Notes: a model not told the origin generated them from the sequence alone. DNA of 64,000 nt from Ruania zhangjianzhongii (GCF_008000995.1 NZ_CP042828.1:682001-746000); one strand, 5' to 3'; numbered from the stretch's first letter, positions 40,951 through 49,528 are shown. Numbers and translations: made by a program.

Positions 40951-42354
40951 ATGCCCGGAGCAGCCAGCTCCAAGCCAGTCAACCGCAACGTCGTCTTGGC
41001 AGTCCTCCTCTCCGGCGGCTTCATCGCGATCCTGAACCAGACGCTGCTGGCCACGGCCCTGCCGGTATTCATGCGGGACCTGGACATCACCGCGAACACG
41101 GCGCAGTGGTTGACCACGATCTTCATGCTCGTCAACGGGGTGATGATTCCGGTCACGGCCTTCCTCATCCAGAAGTTCACCACCCGGTCGCTGTTCCTCA
41201 CGGCGATGGGTCTGTTCACCGCCGGAACGGTGATCTGCATGCTCGCCCCGTCGTTCGCAGTGCTGCTCGCCGGGCGAGTGGTGCAGGCCTCCGGGGCGGG
41301 GATCATCATGCCGCTGATGCAGACGATCCTGTTCGCCATCTTCCCGGTGCACAAACGAGGCACCGTGATGGGCACCTTCGGGCTGGTGATCGCGTTCGCA
41401 CCGGCGATCGGGCCGAGCCTGTCCGGGTGGATCGTGGACCACTACCCGTGGCAGACGCTGTTCCAGATGATCCTGCCGTTCGCAGTGGTGGACATGATCG
41501 TGGCCTACTTCATCCTGCGGAACGTCACCGAGCGCACTTTCCCCAAGCTGGACGTGCCCTCGATCATCATGTCCTGCCTCGGTTTCGGCGGGCTGCTGTA
41601 CGGGTTCAGCATCGCGGGCGGGCTCGGCTGGTCCAGCCCCACGGTGTTGGTGGCCCTGATCGGCGGCGCACTCGTCCTCGTCCTGTTCATCCGGCGCCAG
41701 CTCCGGCTGAAGCAACCGATCCTGGAGTTCCGGGTGTTCCGGTACCGCATGTTCACCCTGAACACGGCGATCGGCATGGTGGTGTTCATCGTGATGATCG
41801 GCGGGACGACCGTGCTGCCGCTGTACATGCAGAACATGCGCGGGCTACCGGCGGTGGAGTCGGGACTGGTGCTGTTGCCTGGTGCGCTGGTGATGGGGTT
41901 GAGCTCGCCGATCACCGGGCGGGTGTTCGACGCGTTCGGCGCCAAGTGGCTGGCGCTGGGCGGCACCGTGATCGTGACGGTGACGACCTTCCTGTACACG
42001 GTGCTGACCGTCGACACGTCCTTCGCCTACCTCGCGATCGTCAACACGGTGCGGATGTTCGGCACGGCGATGGTGGTGATGCCGGTGACGACGGCGGCGC
42101 TGAACGAGCTGCCGATGTCCCTGATCCCGCACGGTACGGCGATGAACAACACGATGCGCCAGATCGCGGCGTCGATCGGCACTGCCGTGCTGATCACGGT
42201 GATGACCTCCACCGCACTCGATACCGGCGGAAAGGAGGGACTGGTGCACGGAGCGAACATCTCGTTCCTGGTCGCGGGGTGCATCGGTCTAGCCGGCGTC
42301 GTGATGTCCTTCTTCATTCGCAAGCTCGACGAGGCGCCGCGCGAACCGGCCTGA
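40951..42354 (+). CDS. MFS transporter, DHA2 (14-helix) drug:proton antiporter type
   Basis: 467 residues from the ATG at 40951, 6 bp after GAGG (an ATG two codons earlier is adjacent to it). About 14 hydrophobic segments; the N-terminal LNQTLLATALPVFMRDL segment and ASGAGIIMPLMQTI fit DHA2 exporters, and GLVIAFAPAIGPSLSG is motif C of antiporters. It expels drugs or metabolites using the proton gradient. Another long frame across the same bases is an overlap artefact. No dedicated regulator is adjacent. Confidence 0.92.
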   Translation: MPGAASSKPVNRNVVLAVLLSGGFIAILNQTLLATALPVFMRDLDITANTAQWLTTIFMLVNGVMIPVTAFLIQKFTTRSLFLTAMGLFTAGTVICMLAPSFAVLLAGRVVQASGAGIIMPLMQTILFAIFPVHKRGTVMGTFGLVIAFAPAIGPSLSGWIVDHYPWQTLFQMILPFAVVDMIVAYFILRNVTERTFPKLDVPSIIMSCLGFGGLLYGFSIAGGLGWSSPTVLVALIGGALVLVLFIRRQLRLKQPILEFRVFRYRMFTLNTAIGMVVFIVMIGGTTVLPLYMQNMRGLPAVESGLVLLPGALVMGLSSPITGRVFDAFGAKWLALGGTVIVTVTTFLYTVLTVDTSFAYLAIVNTVRMFGTAMVVMPVTTAALNELPMSLIPHGTAMNNTMRQIAASIGTAVLITVMTSTALDTGGKEGLVHGANISFLVAGCIGLAGVVMSFFIRKLDEAPREPA

Positions 42355-42358
42355 ACCG

Positions 42359-43681
42359 CTAGGCGAGCACCATCCGCACCACGCGGCGGGAGGCGAACGA
42401 GCCGAGCAGCACCAAGGCGCACGCCCCGAGCACGCTGAGCGCGAACTGCAGCCCCACCTCCGGTGAGGTCACCACGGCCATACCGAGCGCGGGCAGCAGG
42501 AACACCAGCGCCGCCCCGGTGGCGAGTGCGACCGCGGCCACCAGGGGCACTGCGGTCTCGCGCAGCCGGGCCTCGTCCAGCACCCGAAGGTCGGTGCCGG
42601 CCAGGTGTAGGGCCCGGTACTCGCTGCGCCGGTCGATCACGCCGCCGGCCTGCATCACCCCGGTGGAGACTGCGGCCACCACTCCGGCGATCGCCAGCGT
42701 GAGGAACCCGCCGGTGGCCATGTCGGTGAACAGCTGCGCCTCTTCCGGGCTGCTGGTGCCAACTGAGCTGAACAGCGCGACGGCGGCGGTCATCCCGGCG
42801 ATGAAGGTGGCCAGTGCGACTCCCCCCACGGAGCGCCAGGCGGTCTTCGGGGCGTCGATGATCCGCCGGCCGGCTACCAGCTGGGCGGCGGTCTTGGCGC
42901 GCCGGGCGCTCAGCTTCCCCACCAACGACATCACCAGCGGGCCGATGGCGTTCATCATGGCGAACCCGCCGGCCACCAGGAGCACCAGCACCATGATCCC
43001 GGCCTGCCCGTAGTTCCAGAGGATGGCGAACGCGGCGGCGAAGCCCACGATCGGCACCACCCGGGACCAGTGCAGCGGGTTCGGGCTGGTGCGCGCCGCC
43101 ACGCCGAGCGGGGTGATGGCGACCTTGCGCAGGCTCGCACCGGCGGAGACCAGCGCGATCGCGGTGACTGCACCGATCGTGGCCAGGTAGGTCCACCACG
43201 GCGGCAGCAGCTCGCCGTAGCTGAACGCGCGGCCCTGGAACTCGATCGGCAGCACCAGCGGGATCAGGGCGAACATCCCGGCGGCGCCGATCACCGCACC
43301 GGTCAGCGCCTGTACCGAGGCGTCCAGGATGGTGATCGTGGAGACCTGAGCCGGGGTCGCCCCTGCGAGCCGCAGCGCCGCGAGTCGGGCGTCCCGGCGG
43401 GCGACGGCGAGCCGGGCCGCTGCCCCACCAAGGGTCACCAGCGGCACGAGCAGCAGCACGGAGGCGGTGCCGGCGAGGAGTACGTAGAAGCCGTCGTCGT
43501 CGCTTGCACCCGGTGCCTGGGCACGGGCGGCGAAGGCGAGGAACCCGCCGACCACCACGAGCACCACGGCAGTGGTCACCGCGAACGCGAGGATCGCCAG
43601 GCCACCGGTGAGCCGGTGCGGGTCGGAGTCGGAGGAGCTGCGCCGGCGCAGCAGCAGCCAGAGGTCCAGGGCCGCCTTCAT
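42359..43681 (-). CDS. FtsX-family ABC transporter permease
   Basis: 440 residues with about eight to ten hydrophobic segments and no large external domain, the short FtsX form found in actinomycete antibiotic-type exporters. Its start overlaps the stop of the ATPase gene (43678-43681). It converges on the MFS gene with 4 bp between stops. Substrate unknown. Confidence 0.88.
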   Translation of the reverse strand: MKAALDLWLLLRRRSSSDSDPHRLTGGLAILAFAVTTAVVLVVVGGFLAFAARAQAPGASDDDGFYVLLAGTASVLLLVPLVTLGGAAARLAVARRDARLAALRLAGATPAQVSTITILDASVQALTGAVIGAAGMFALIPLVLPIEFQGRAFSYGELLPPWWTYLATIGAVTAIALVSAGASLRKVAITPLGVAARTSPNPLHWSRVVPIVGFAAAFAILWNYGQAGIMVLVLLVAGGFAMMNAIGPLVMSLVGKLSARRAKTAAQLVAGRRIIDAPKTAWRSVGGVALATFIAGMTAAVALFSSVGTSSPEEAQLFTDMATGGFLTLAIAGVVAAVSTGVMQAGGVIDRRSEYRALHLAGTDLRVLDEARLRETAVPLVAAVALATGAALVFLLPALGMAVVTSPEVGLQFALSVLGACALVLLGSFASRRVVRMVLA

Positions 43682-44592
43682 CGGGGCACCGCCTGGGTGT
43701 GCGTCGGGAAGGTGGGCGACGGCGCAGCCTGGCCGGGCCAGGTGTTCTCACCGTGGGTGGGCGCTCCCGCGGGAGCGTTCGACGGCGCAGCCTGGGGCGC
43801 GTAGGTGACCGCACCTGGGTGGGGCGCAGCCTGGGGCGCGTAGGTGACCGCACCTGGGTGCGGCGCACCCGGGTGAGTGGCTTGACCAGCGGCAGCTCCG
43901 CCGTCGGCGGTATCGGCTACGACCCGGCCATCGCGCATCTGCACAGTGCGTGAGCACCAGGCGGCCACCTGGGGATCATGGGTGACGATCACGAGAGCGG
44001 CACCGGTGGCCCGGGTGGCCTCGGTGAGCACCTGGAGCACCTCGTACCCGGTGTGCTGGTCGAGTGCGCCGGTGGGCTCATCGGCGAACACCACGCCGGG
44101 GGAGCCGACCAGGGCGCGCGCGATCGCGACCCGTTGTGCTTGTCCACCGGAGAGCTCGCCGGGGCGGCGGGTCTCCATCCCGGCCAGGCCGAGGTAGGCG
44201 AGCCAGCGGCGGGCGATGTCGGTGGCCTGGGAGCGCGAGGTGCCAGCGAGCATCAGCGGCAGGGCGGCGTTCTCGTCGGCAGGGAGCTCGGGGAGCAGCT
44301 GGCCGGACTGGAACACGAACCCGAAGTCCGTGCGGCGCAGCCCGGTGCGGGCGGTCTCGGACAGGCCGGTGAGATCCTGGCCGGCCCAGAGCACCTGCCC
44401 GCTGGTGGGCGGGAGTACGCCGGCCAGGCAGTGCAACAGAGTGGTCTTGCCGGAGCCCGAGGGGCCCATCACGGCGACCGACTCGCCCGGGTTCACTGCC
44501 AGGCTGACGCCGGCGAGTGCGGTGGTGAGCACCCCGGCGGTGCCGTAGGTCTTCACCAGGTTGTGGGCGGTGAGAGCAGATCGTGTGGTCAT
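43678..44592 (-). CDS. ABC transporter ATP-binding protein with repetitive Pro/Ala tail
   Basis: 304 residues from the ATG at 44592; the open frame reaches 44688. Walker A GPSGSGKTT, signature LSGGQAQRVAIARAL, Walker B VVFADEPTGALD, H-loop VTHD. After about residue 230 the fold is followed by about 70 Pro/Ala/Gly/Thr-rich residues that include two exact copies of HPGAVTYAPQAAP. The tail is not part of the family. Pairs with the overlapping FtsX permease. Confidence 0.92.
   Translation of the reverse strand: MTTRSALTAHNLVKTYGTAGVLTTALAGVSLAVNPGESVAVMGPSGSGKTTLLHCLAGVLPPTSGQVLWAGQDLTGLSETARTGLRRTDFGFVFQSGQLLPELPADENAALPLMLAGTSRSQATDIARRWLAYLGLAGMETRRPGELSGGQAQRVAIARALVGSPGVVFADEPTGALDQHTGYEVLQVLTEATRATGAALVIVTHDPQVAAWCSRTVQMRDGRVVADTADGGAAAGQATHPGAPHPGAVTYAPQAAPHPGAVTYAPQAAPSNAPAGAPTHGENTWPGQAAPSPTFPTHTQAVPR
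43784..43861 (-). repeat. Two tandem 39-bp repeats in the ATPase tail
   Basis: Two head-to-tail 39-bp units, each 13 codons (HPGAVTYAPQAAP), in frame; a third partial copy follows. Likely to vary in copy number. Confidence 0.85.
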
Positions 44593-44842
44593 GGCATCCA
44601 GCCTGCTCGGGTGCCGCCCATCTGGCGTCCGGCTACGGACTGGACCTGCCGACGGCGTGCTCCACCGGTGGGTGGGTGCGGTGTCCACCTGTGGTCGTAG
44701 CAGGCGTGGTCACTGCGAGGCTACGCGCGCGGATCTGGCTGGGTGCGGGAGGTGCGATCCGGCACACACTTGCCGGTTTCGAGCCCTGTGGATTGGTCAG
44801 CGCTGCCCGGAAGCGGGTACAGTGGTTCGCGGTCCAACACCG

Positions 44843-44915
44843 GCGCCCGTAGCTTAATGGATAGAGCATCTGACTACGGATCAGAAGGTTGGGGGTTCGA
44901 GTCCCTCCGGGCGCG
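44843..44915 (+). tRNA. tRNA-Arg (ACG)
   Basis: 73 nt without an encoded CCA. Acceptor GCGCCCG pairs with CGGGCGC; D-arm GCTT/GAGC; anticodon stem TCTGA/TCAGA with loop CTACGGA, giving anticodon ACG (reads CGT and, after inosine editing, CGC/CGA). T-arm GGGGG-TTCGAGT-CCCTC. Discriminator G. Confidence 0.97.
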
Positions 44916-44925
44916 CAGGAATCGG

Positions 44926-44956
44926 CCAGATCTTACCGGATCTGGTCGTTTTTCGT
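44926..44956 (+). terminator. Rho-independent terminator after tRNA-Arg
   Basis: CCAGATC and GATCTGG form a 7-bp stem with a 6-nt loop, followed by TCGTTTTTCG. It begins 11 bp after the tRNA. Confidence 0.85.
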
Positions 44957-45026
44957 TTCCGGGCCAAGGATTGCTGCCCAGGCGTCGCCGACCGATTCCG
45001 GAAGGTGCTGGTGCGACCTGTGCTGA

Positions 45027-45785
45027 CTAGGTGTTCGGATGCGAGGCGGGTGCGGTCCGCTGGCGCACTGCCGAGCGGATCATGTTCAGCCCGCGTCGGG
45101 CTCCGTCGACCTCGTGCTCCAGGCCTGCCTGGGAGACCAGGTGCAGCATATTTCCCAGGTAGGAGGCATCGCGCTTGGAGATCGTCTCGGCGCGCAGGTC
45201 GGCGGCGGACAGCAGCGAGGCCAGTACCGCGAAGTCTGCGGCGTGGCGCTGCGCGCCCGGGTCGATGAGAATCTCGCTGGTGGCTGCCTTGCCGACGAGT
45301 GCGCCGAGCAGGTTCGGCCGGCAGATCTGGCCCTCCTGGTCACCGACTCTCACCAGCACCTTCTCGGTGCGGTCCAGCGCCTGCTGGGTGCCGGGTGCCT
45401 CGATAGTCGTTGCGCCGGTCGCGCCTCGGCGCTTGGATGCTCGATCGCCGAGATGGCGCGGGATGAGGAGATCGAACTGGGCACCGTCTGGGCGTAGCCA
45501 GCGGTGTTCGTGACCCGCGGCGCTGCGGCCGGCGCTAGTGAAGCCGAGGTCGAGCAGTGCCTCGGTGAACTGCCGCAGCATCGATCGGTGTCCGCGGATG
45601 TCCAGAACCGTATCCAGATCAGTGGTGGGGCGGGTAGGGGACTGGCCCCGCTCCACGCAGTGCAGGTGCACAAGCTGGCCTCCGACCAGGGACCAGCCCA
45701 CGGGGATGCGTTGTGAGACTTCGAGTAGGGCGAGCCAGCCGGAGGTCTGTTTGGGGACCATGGGTGGCATGACGATGGCGTTCAT
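45027..45785 (-). CDS. Nucleotidyltransferase-like protein (AbiEii-type toxin candidate)
   Basis: 252 residues from the ATG at 45785, which overlaps the stop of the upstream partner. LVGGQLVHLHCVE .. RPTTDLDTVLDI is the G-G-x7-8-H .. T-x-D-x-D pattern of minimal nucleotidyltransferases, including AbiEii-type toxins; FDLLIPRHLG supplies a further Asp. The C-terminal part is helical. Together with the HTH-bearing partner it looks like a type IV-style toxin-antitoxin or abortive-infection pair. The upstream open frame to 46127 is not coding. Confidence 0.65.
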   Translation of the reverse strand: MNAIVMPPMVPKQTSGWLALLEVSQRIPVGWSLVGGQLVHLHCVERGQSPTRPTTDLDTVLDIRGHRSMLRQFTEALLDLGFTSAGRSAAGHEHRWLRPDGAQFDLLIPRHLGDRASKRRGATGATTIEAPGTQQALDRTEKVLVRVGDQEGQICRPNLLGALVGKAATSEILIDPGAQRHAADFAVLASLLSAADLRAETISKRDASYLGNMLHLVSQAGLEHEVDGARRGLNMIRSAVRQRTAPASHPNT

Positions 45786-46438
45786 GCGCGCCCGAGTAGG
45801 TGCATGGCTGCCTGGGTCTCCCGAGGGCCGCCGTGGTCGATCAGGTCGGCCGCGCTGAGCAGGCGGGGTGTCGGGTTCGAGGGTGTGTCGACTACGTGCA
45901 GGAAGACGTTGGGTCGCTCGTGCTCGGCCTCCAGGTCGAGGAAGTGGTCGTCGGCGAAAACGGCTAGGTCGGTGCGTGCGATATACCCCTCGGCGACCGC
46001 AGCCGCCGCGAGGTCGGTCCGTGGATCGCTGAGTCCGGAGGGGAGCAGTCTGGAGTCCTCCCGGATCGATGTGATATCGGCCGGTGCTACCTCGACTCCG
46101 ATCGCAGCAGCCCGTGAGGCCATCCATGCGCGGATGAGGTCGACCACCTCCTCAGCCGGCCTGGTGGCGATAACGGCGGACTTCGTGCGCAGGCGCGACA
46201 GTTGGCTGGCGAAGAGGCCTTCGGGTCGGCGATCCTCGATGATCTCAGCCAGGGCCAGGGCCATCGCTGCTGACATCGGTCGGGTACGACGAGGAGAAGT
46301 GAGGCTTGATGAGTCCACGAGCCAAGAGTGTCTCGATCGCTCGCCCCTGACCGATCCGTCGCGCAGTCTGGCGTAGACGCGGTAGCGCGAAACGCCGAGC
46401 CGGCGCGCGGCTTCGGACACGCTGATCATCTCCGCCAT
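45782..46438 (-). CDS. HTH-domain protein, likely antitoxin partner of the nucleotidyltransferase
   Basis: 218 residues from the ATG at 46438. The N-terminal helix-turn-helix is ISVSEAARRLGVSRYRVYARLRDGSV, excisionase/MerR-like. The rest is an unassigned helical region with FADDHFLDLEAEHERPNVFLHVVD. Probably leaderless: a TATAGT -10 element lies 6 bp upstream. A perfect 16-bp inverted repeat overlaps that promoter, consistent with autorepression. Its stop overlaps the toxin start. Confidence 0.65.
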   Translation of the reverse strand: MAEMISVSEAARRLGVSRYRVYARLRDGSVRGERSRHSWLVDSSSLTSPRRTRPMSAAMALALAEIIEDRRPEGLFASQLSRLRTKSAVIATRPAEEVVDLIRAWMASRAAAIGVEVAPADITSIREDSRLLPSGLSDPRTDLAAAAVAEGYIARTDLAVFADDHFLDLEAEHERPNVFLHVVDTPSNPTPRLLSAADLIDHGGPRETQAAMHLLGRA

Positions 46439-46446
46439 AACAGAAC

Positions 46447-46462
46447 TATACACGATTGTATA
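46447..46462. promoter_or_regulatory. Operator overlapping the promoter of the toxin-antitoxin candidate
   Basis: TATACA-CGAT-TGTATA, perfect 6-bp arms, overlapping the TATAGT -10 of the minus-strand operon and 9 bp from its start codon. Confidence 0.6.
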
Positions 46463-46533
46463 TAGAAGTGTTAGAAGGGGTGCAAGTTCGGAGTGTGTCG
46501 GCGCGCTCCACCCCGCCGCCTGCTGCCCAACGC

Positions 46534-47166
46534 CTACGCCTCCTGCTCGACCGCGATCGTCGCCGCGGCGCCGCCCGCGGCCAGCAGGTAGCGACCGGCG
46601 AAGCGTTCGACCGTCCGGCTCGGCGCGGACACCTGGTCTAGCAGGATTCCGTCGACCACCGCGCAGACGAAGCGGGCTGCGGCCGCCGAGCTCGGACCGG
46701 GGAGCGACTCGGCCACCTGGGCGACGAGCCGGTCGCGTGCCGCAGTGACCAGGGCCTGCCATCGCGGGTGGCCGGCCGCGTGCAGGTACAGGTGCAGCCG
46801 GGCGCGCACGTAGTCGGGTTGGGCCAGCATCTCTTTCGCGACCTGCTGGGCGTGCCGGAGCAGGATCTCTCCCGCACCCTTCTCAGCGGCCTCCCGTTCG
46901 GCCGGGGACACGGTGAGCACGAGCGGCAGGCTCTGATCTGCCAGGTGCTGCAGGATGCCCTCGACCAGCGCGTCGGAGGATCCGAAGTAGTACTTGACCG
47001 ATCCTTGCGCGAGCCCGGCGCGCTGCTCCACCTTGCGATGGGTGAGCCCCGGGACCCCAGCGCTGGAGAGTTGCAGCACCGCAGCCTCAAGGAGTCGGCT
47101 CACGGCGGCCTGTCGTTGTTGGGCGCGCCCGGTTCGACCTGTCCGGGCTGGTGCGATATCTTCCAC
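46534..47166 (-). CDS. TetR/AcrR-family regulator of the P450 gene
   Basis: 210 residues from a GTG at 47166. Helix-turn-helix GLTHRKVEQRAGLAQGSVKYYFGSSDALVEG; the rest resembles TetR_C ligand domains. Its first five codons are the mirror image of the first five codons of the divergent P450 gene, because both starts lie at a 34-bp palindrome. Only 4 bp separate the start codons, so no normal leader exists. Likely represses itself and the P450. Confidence 0.88.
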   Translation of the reverse strand: MEDIAPARTGRTGRAQQRQAAVSRLLEAAVLQLSSAGVPGLTHRKVEQRAGLAQGSVKYYFGSSDALVEGILQHLADQSLPLVLTVSPAEREAAEKGAGEILLRHAQQVAKEMLAQPDYVRARLHLYLHAAGHPRWQALVTAARDRLVAQVAESLPGPSSAAAARFVCAVVDGILLDQVSAPSRTVERFAGRYLLAAGGAAATIAVEQEA

Positions 47167-47185
47167 AGTTATGGAAGATATCGCA
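47152..47185. promoter_or_regulatory. Perfect palindrome spanning two divergent start codons
   Basis: TGCGATATCTTCCA (47152-47165) and TGGAAGATATCGCA (47172-47185) are exact 14-bp arms around CAGTTA. It contains the start codons of TetR (GTG) and P450 (ATG), which therefore both begin Met-Glu-Asp-Ile-Ala. Almost certainly the TetR operator. Confidence 0.8.
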
Positions 47186-48505
47186 TTGTGTCGCTCTCGG
47201 CCCGGAGATTGGTTGGTGCGGCGGGCGGCGCGCGGTGACTCGGTGGTCCGCCTCCGGCTCGGTCGGCAACGACTGGTCTATCTGCTCGGGCCGGAGGCGA
47301 ACGCCGCAGTGTTTCGCCACGACGAGCGGTTCCGGGCTCGGGAGGCGTTCGCCGCATTGGAGATCGTGGACGGACCCACCTCCGTGGTGCTCTCCGACGG
47401 TGCGGATCATGCTCGCCGTCGCGGTCTGATCCGGCCGGCAGTAGCGCCGCGCCGAATCGACGGTTACCTGCAGACGATGGGCGAAGCTGCGGACGAAGGC
47501 CTCGACGAGGTCGTACCAGGTTCCTCCTACGACGCCTATGCGCTGTTTCGCCGGGCGGTGCGCCGCTCGACCCTGCGAGTGCTCTTTGGCGCGGAGCTGG
47601 CGCGCCGCGCCGATGAGATCGGCACCATGCTGCAGCCGCTGCTCGACCTCACCGACAAGCTGCCGCAGGTGCTGGACTGGCACCGGCGGTTGCGTACCCC
47701 GGCCTGGCGGCGGGCCGCCTCTGCGCGGGTTGCCATCGATGCGTTCGTGAACGACCAGATCGCATCGCAGCGCGAGCGCCCGAGCGAAACGGGAGCAGCG
47801 CAGGGATCCGGGCCGATGCTCCCGCTGCTGGTGCACGGCCGGGACGGTGCGGGCTCCGGCCTCGATGATCAGGAGATCCGGGACCAGGCGATCACCATGA
47901 TCGCGGCCGGCTACGAGACGACCGGTGCCGCGATGGGCTGGATCGTCTACCTGCTCGGGGCCCACCCGCACTGGCAGCGCCGCGCGCGTGAGGAGGTCCG
48001 CACCGTGCTCGGAGCGCGCGCGCCGGCTCCGCCGGACTTGGAGCACCTGTCCTTGCTGCGCGCGATCGTGACCGAGGCCCTGCGGCTCTATCCGCCGGCG
48101 ATGATCTCAGCGCGCTACACCGTCGAGGGCTTCGACCACGACGGCCATCGGATCCGGCCGGGTGACCTGGTGATCTTCAGCGCGTACGCGACGCACCGGG
48201 ATGCACGCGTCTACGACGACCCACTCCGGTTCGACCCCGGCCGGTGGGTGGATCAGCCCCGCCGCCGGCCGGAGGAGTTTCTCCCGTTCGGGGGCGGTAA
48301 GCATCGATGCCTCGGGTCCGGGCTGGCGATGACCGAGCTGACCGTGATGCTGAGCCGGTTGCTGGCGCGCGGGGAGTACATCCTCGACCGGCCACCGGTG
48401 CGAGCGCGCGGATTTGCGGCCATGGCGCCGGAGCCCGGCGTGGTGATTACCCACCGGGATGAGAGCGGCAGGGCCGCCGGCCCCACCCGACTCGCGGGAG
48501 CCTAG
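47171..48505 (+). CDS. Cytochrome P450
   Basis: 444 residues from the ATG at 47171. I-helix AAGYETTGAAMGW holds the oxygen-activating acid-Thr pair, K-helix TEALRLYPP the E-x-x-R, and FGGGKHRCLGSG the heme Cys380. The N-terminus is about 40 residues shorter than in many relatives and has no membrane anchor. It hydroxylates an unknown substrate and needs a ferredoxin partner from elsewhere. Probably repressed by the divergent TetR protein through the palindrome that spans both starts. Its stop overlaps that of the convergent hypothetical gene. Confidence 0.92.
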   Translation: MEDIALCRSRPGDWLVRRAARGDSVVRLRLGRQRLVYLLGPEANAAVFRHDERFRAREAFAALEIVDGPTSVVLSDGADHARRRGLIRPAVAPRRIDGYLQTMGEAADEGLDEVVPGSSYDAYALFRRAVRRSTLRVLFGAELARRADEIGTMLQPLLDLTDKLPQVLDWHRRLRTPAWRRAASARVAIDAFVNDQIASQRERPSETGAAQGSGPMLPLLVHGRDGAGSGLDDQEIRDQAITMIAAGYETTGAAMGWIVYLLGAHPHWQRRAREEVRTVLGARAPAPPDLEHLSLLRAIVTEALRLYPPAMISARYTVEGFDHDGHRIRPGDLVIFSAYATHRDARVYDDPLRFDPGRWVDQPRRRPEEFLPFGGGKHRCLGSGLAMTELTVMLSRLLARGEYILDRPPVRARGFAAMAPEPGVVITHRDESGRAAGPTRLAGA

Positions 48506-48945
48506 GCCTCGAGCGGTTCGTAGTCGCTGTTCGCGTATCCGGTCGGGCCGCCGTCGAGATGGTTGTGGATCAGCAGCGCCAGGGCCCCGGAGAGGCGGAC
48601 CTGGCCGGCGAACTCGGCGGAGGGCTCGGCGTCGCCGTCCACCTCCAAGGTCTCCAGATCGTCCAGGCGGAGCTCGGTCTGCGCGGTCAGGTGTGGCTCT
48701 TCGGACGGGTCATCGTCAGAATCCAGCTCCAGAGCCCAGCCAGTGGCCGTAGCCAGGTGCACGACCGAGGACTCGATCCAGAACACCTCGAAGGCGAGGT
48801 AGGGCAGCCCGCCCCGCGAGGAGTCCTCGACGCAGCGGAGGAAGGTGGTGGCCGGAAGGTCGAGCTGGGTGATCCCGTCCTGCGTGCGGGCCCAGTAGCT
48901 CAGTGGGCGCCAACCGGTCGGGAGTACAAGCGGAGCATCAGCCAT
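48502..48945 (-). CDS. Hypothetical protein
   Basis: 147 residues from the ATG at 48945 (MADAPLVLPTGWRPLSYW); the open frame extends to 49050. Acidic, predicted mixed alpha/beta, no membrane segment, no family I recognise. It converges on the P450 with a 4-bp stop overlap, and codon use looks like that of its neighbours. Confidence 0.65.
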   Translation of the reverse strand: MADAPLVLPTGWRPLSYWARTQDGITQLDLPATTFLRCVEDSSRGGLPYLAFEVFWIESSVVHLATATGWALELDSDDDPSEEPHLTAQTELRLDDLETLEVDGDAEPSAEFAGQVRLSGALALLIHNHLDGGPTGYANSDYEPLEA

Positions 48946-49060
48946 AGTGGCGAGCGTACTGGTCGGTGCAGTGGAGCGTGCCGCTGCGCCTGGTGCGCGG
49001 GTGCAGGAGTCGCTACCTTCTCCAGATGGGGTCGCGCGCCACAGCGCCATTTACCTGAAA

Positions 49061-49076
49061 TGTGAAGCACTTCACA
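49061..49076. promoter_or_regulatory. Perfect inverted repeat between two hypothetical genes
   Basis: TGTGAAG-CA-CTTCACA in the 175-bp divergent gap, 45-60 bp from the start at 49121. Candidate operator for an unknown regulator. Confidence 0.45.
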
Positions 49077-49120
49077 CTAGATTGGCATGACAGGTCACAA
49101 CCTGAACAGTCGTACCGGGT

Positions 49121-49528
49121 GTGGGTGGAGTGGAGTATCTGCGGACGGCCGATGATGCGGCCAAGCTGACCGACCGGCTGGGCGCCGGTCGGCGCGATGG
49201 CGCCGTGGTGGTGGTCGTGAGCATCGCGCGGGTCACCGGGCGTTCCTATGTCGACGAGCTCCGACTCGAGGCGGCGGTGGGGGAGCGCGCCGACCTCTAC
49301 GTCGTCAGCCCGGACGTGAGCCGCCTGCTCCGGACCGCAGTTCCTGCCCTCCGGCACGTGTTCGGCGGGGCCGCCCAGGCTTTCGCACCGGTCGGCCCGG
49401 GGCGACCGCTGGCCAGCCGACCGCTGCGGGTGGCGTTCGGGCCCGCGGACGTGGACCGGATGACCGAAGAGCTGATCGCCGACGTCCGCGCCCTGACCGC
49501 GGGTCCGGCAGCTCCTGCCGATGACTGA
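49121..49528 (+). CDS. Hypothetical protein
   Basis: 135 residues from GTG 49121 (GTG 49130 also possible). Alternating strand/helix pattern with VVVVVSIAR, DELRLEAAVGERADLYVVS and a Pro/Ala-rich end; reminiscent of a small Rossmann-like fold but without a recognised signature. Divergent from the other hypothetical gene, with an inverted repeat between them. Confidence 0.55.
   Translation: MGGVEYLRTADDAAKLTDRLGAGRRDGAVVVVVSIARVTGRSYVDELRLEAAVGERADLYVVSPDVSRLLRTAVPALRHVFGGAAQAFAPVGPGRPLASRPLRVAFGPADVDRMTEELIADVRALTAGPAAPADD

Noticed and set aside
40935-42362. A long alternative plus-strand frame over the MFS gene
   Set aside because: The frame starting at 40945/40951 has 14 hydrophobic segments and MFS motifs; the alternative is Arg/His-rich and non-globular.
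40740-44842. Treating the whole segment as a standard tRNA-integrated island
   Set aside because: The fragment lies upstream rather than downstream of the intact tRNA, there is no integrase, and the genes look native in composition. Kept only as a tentative finding.
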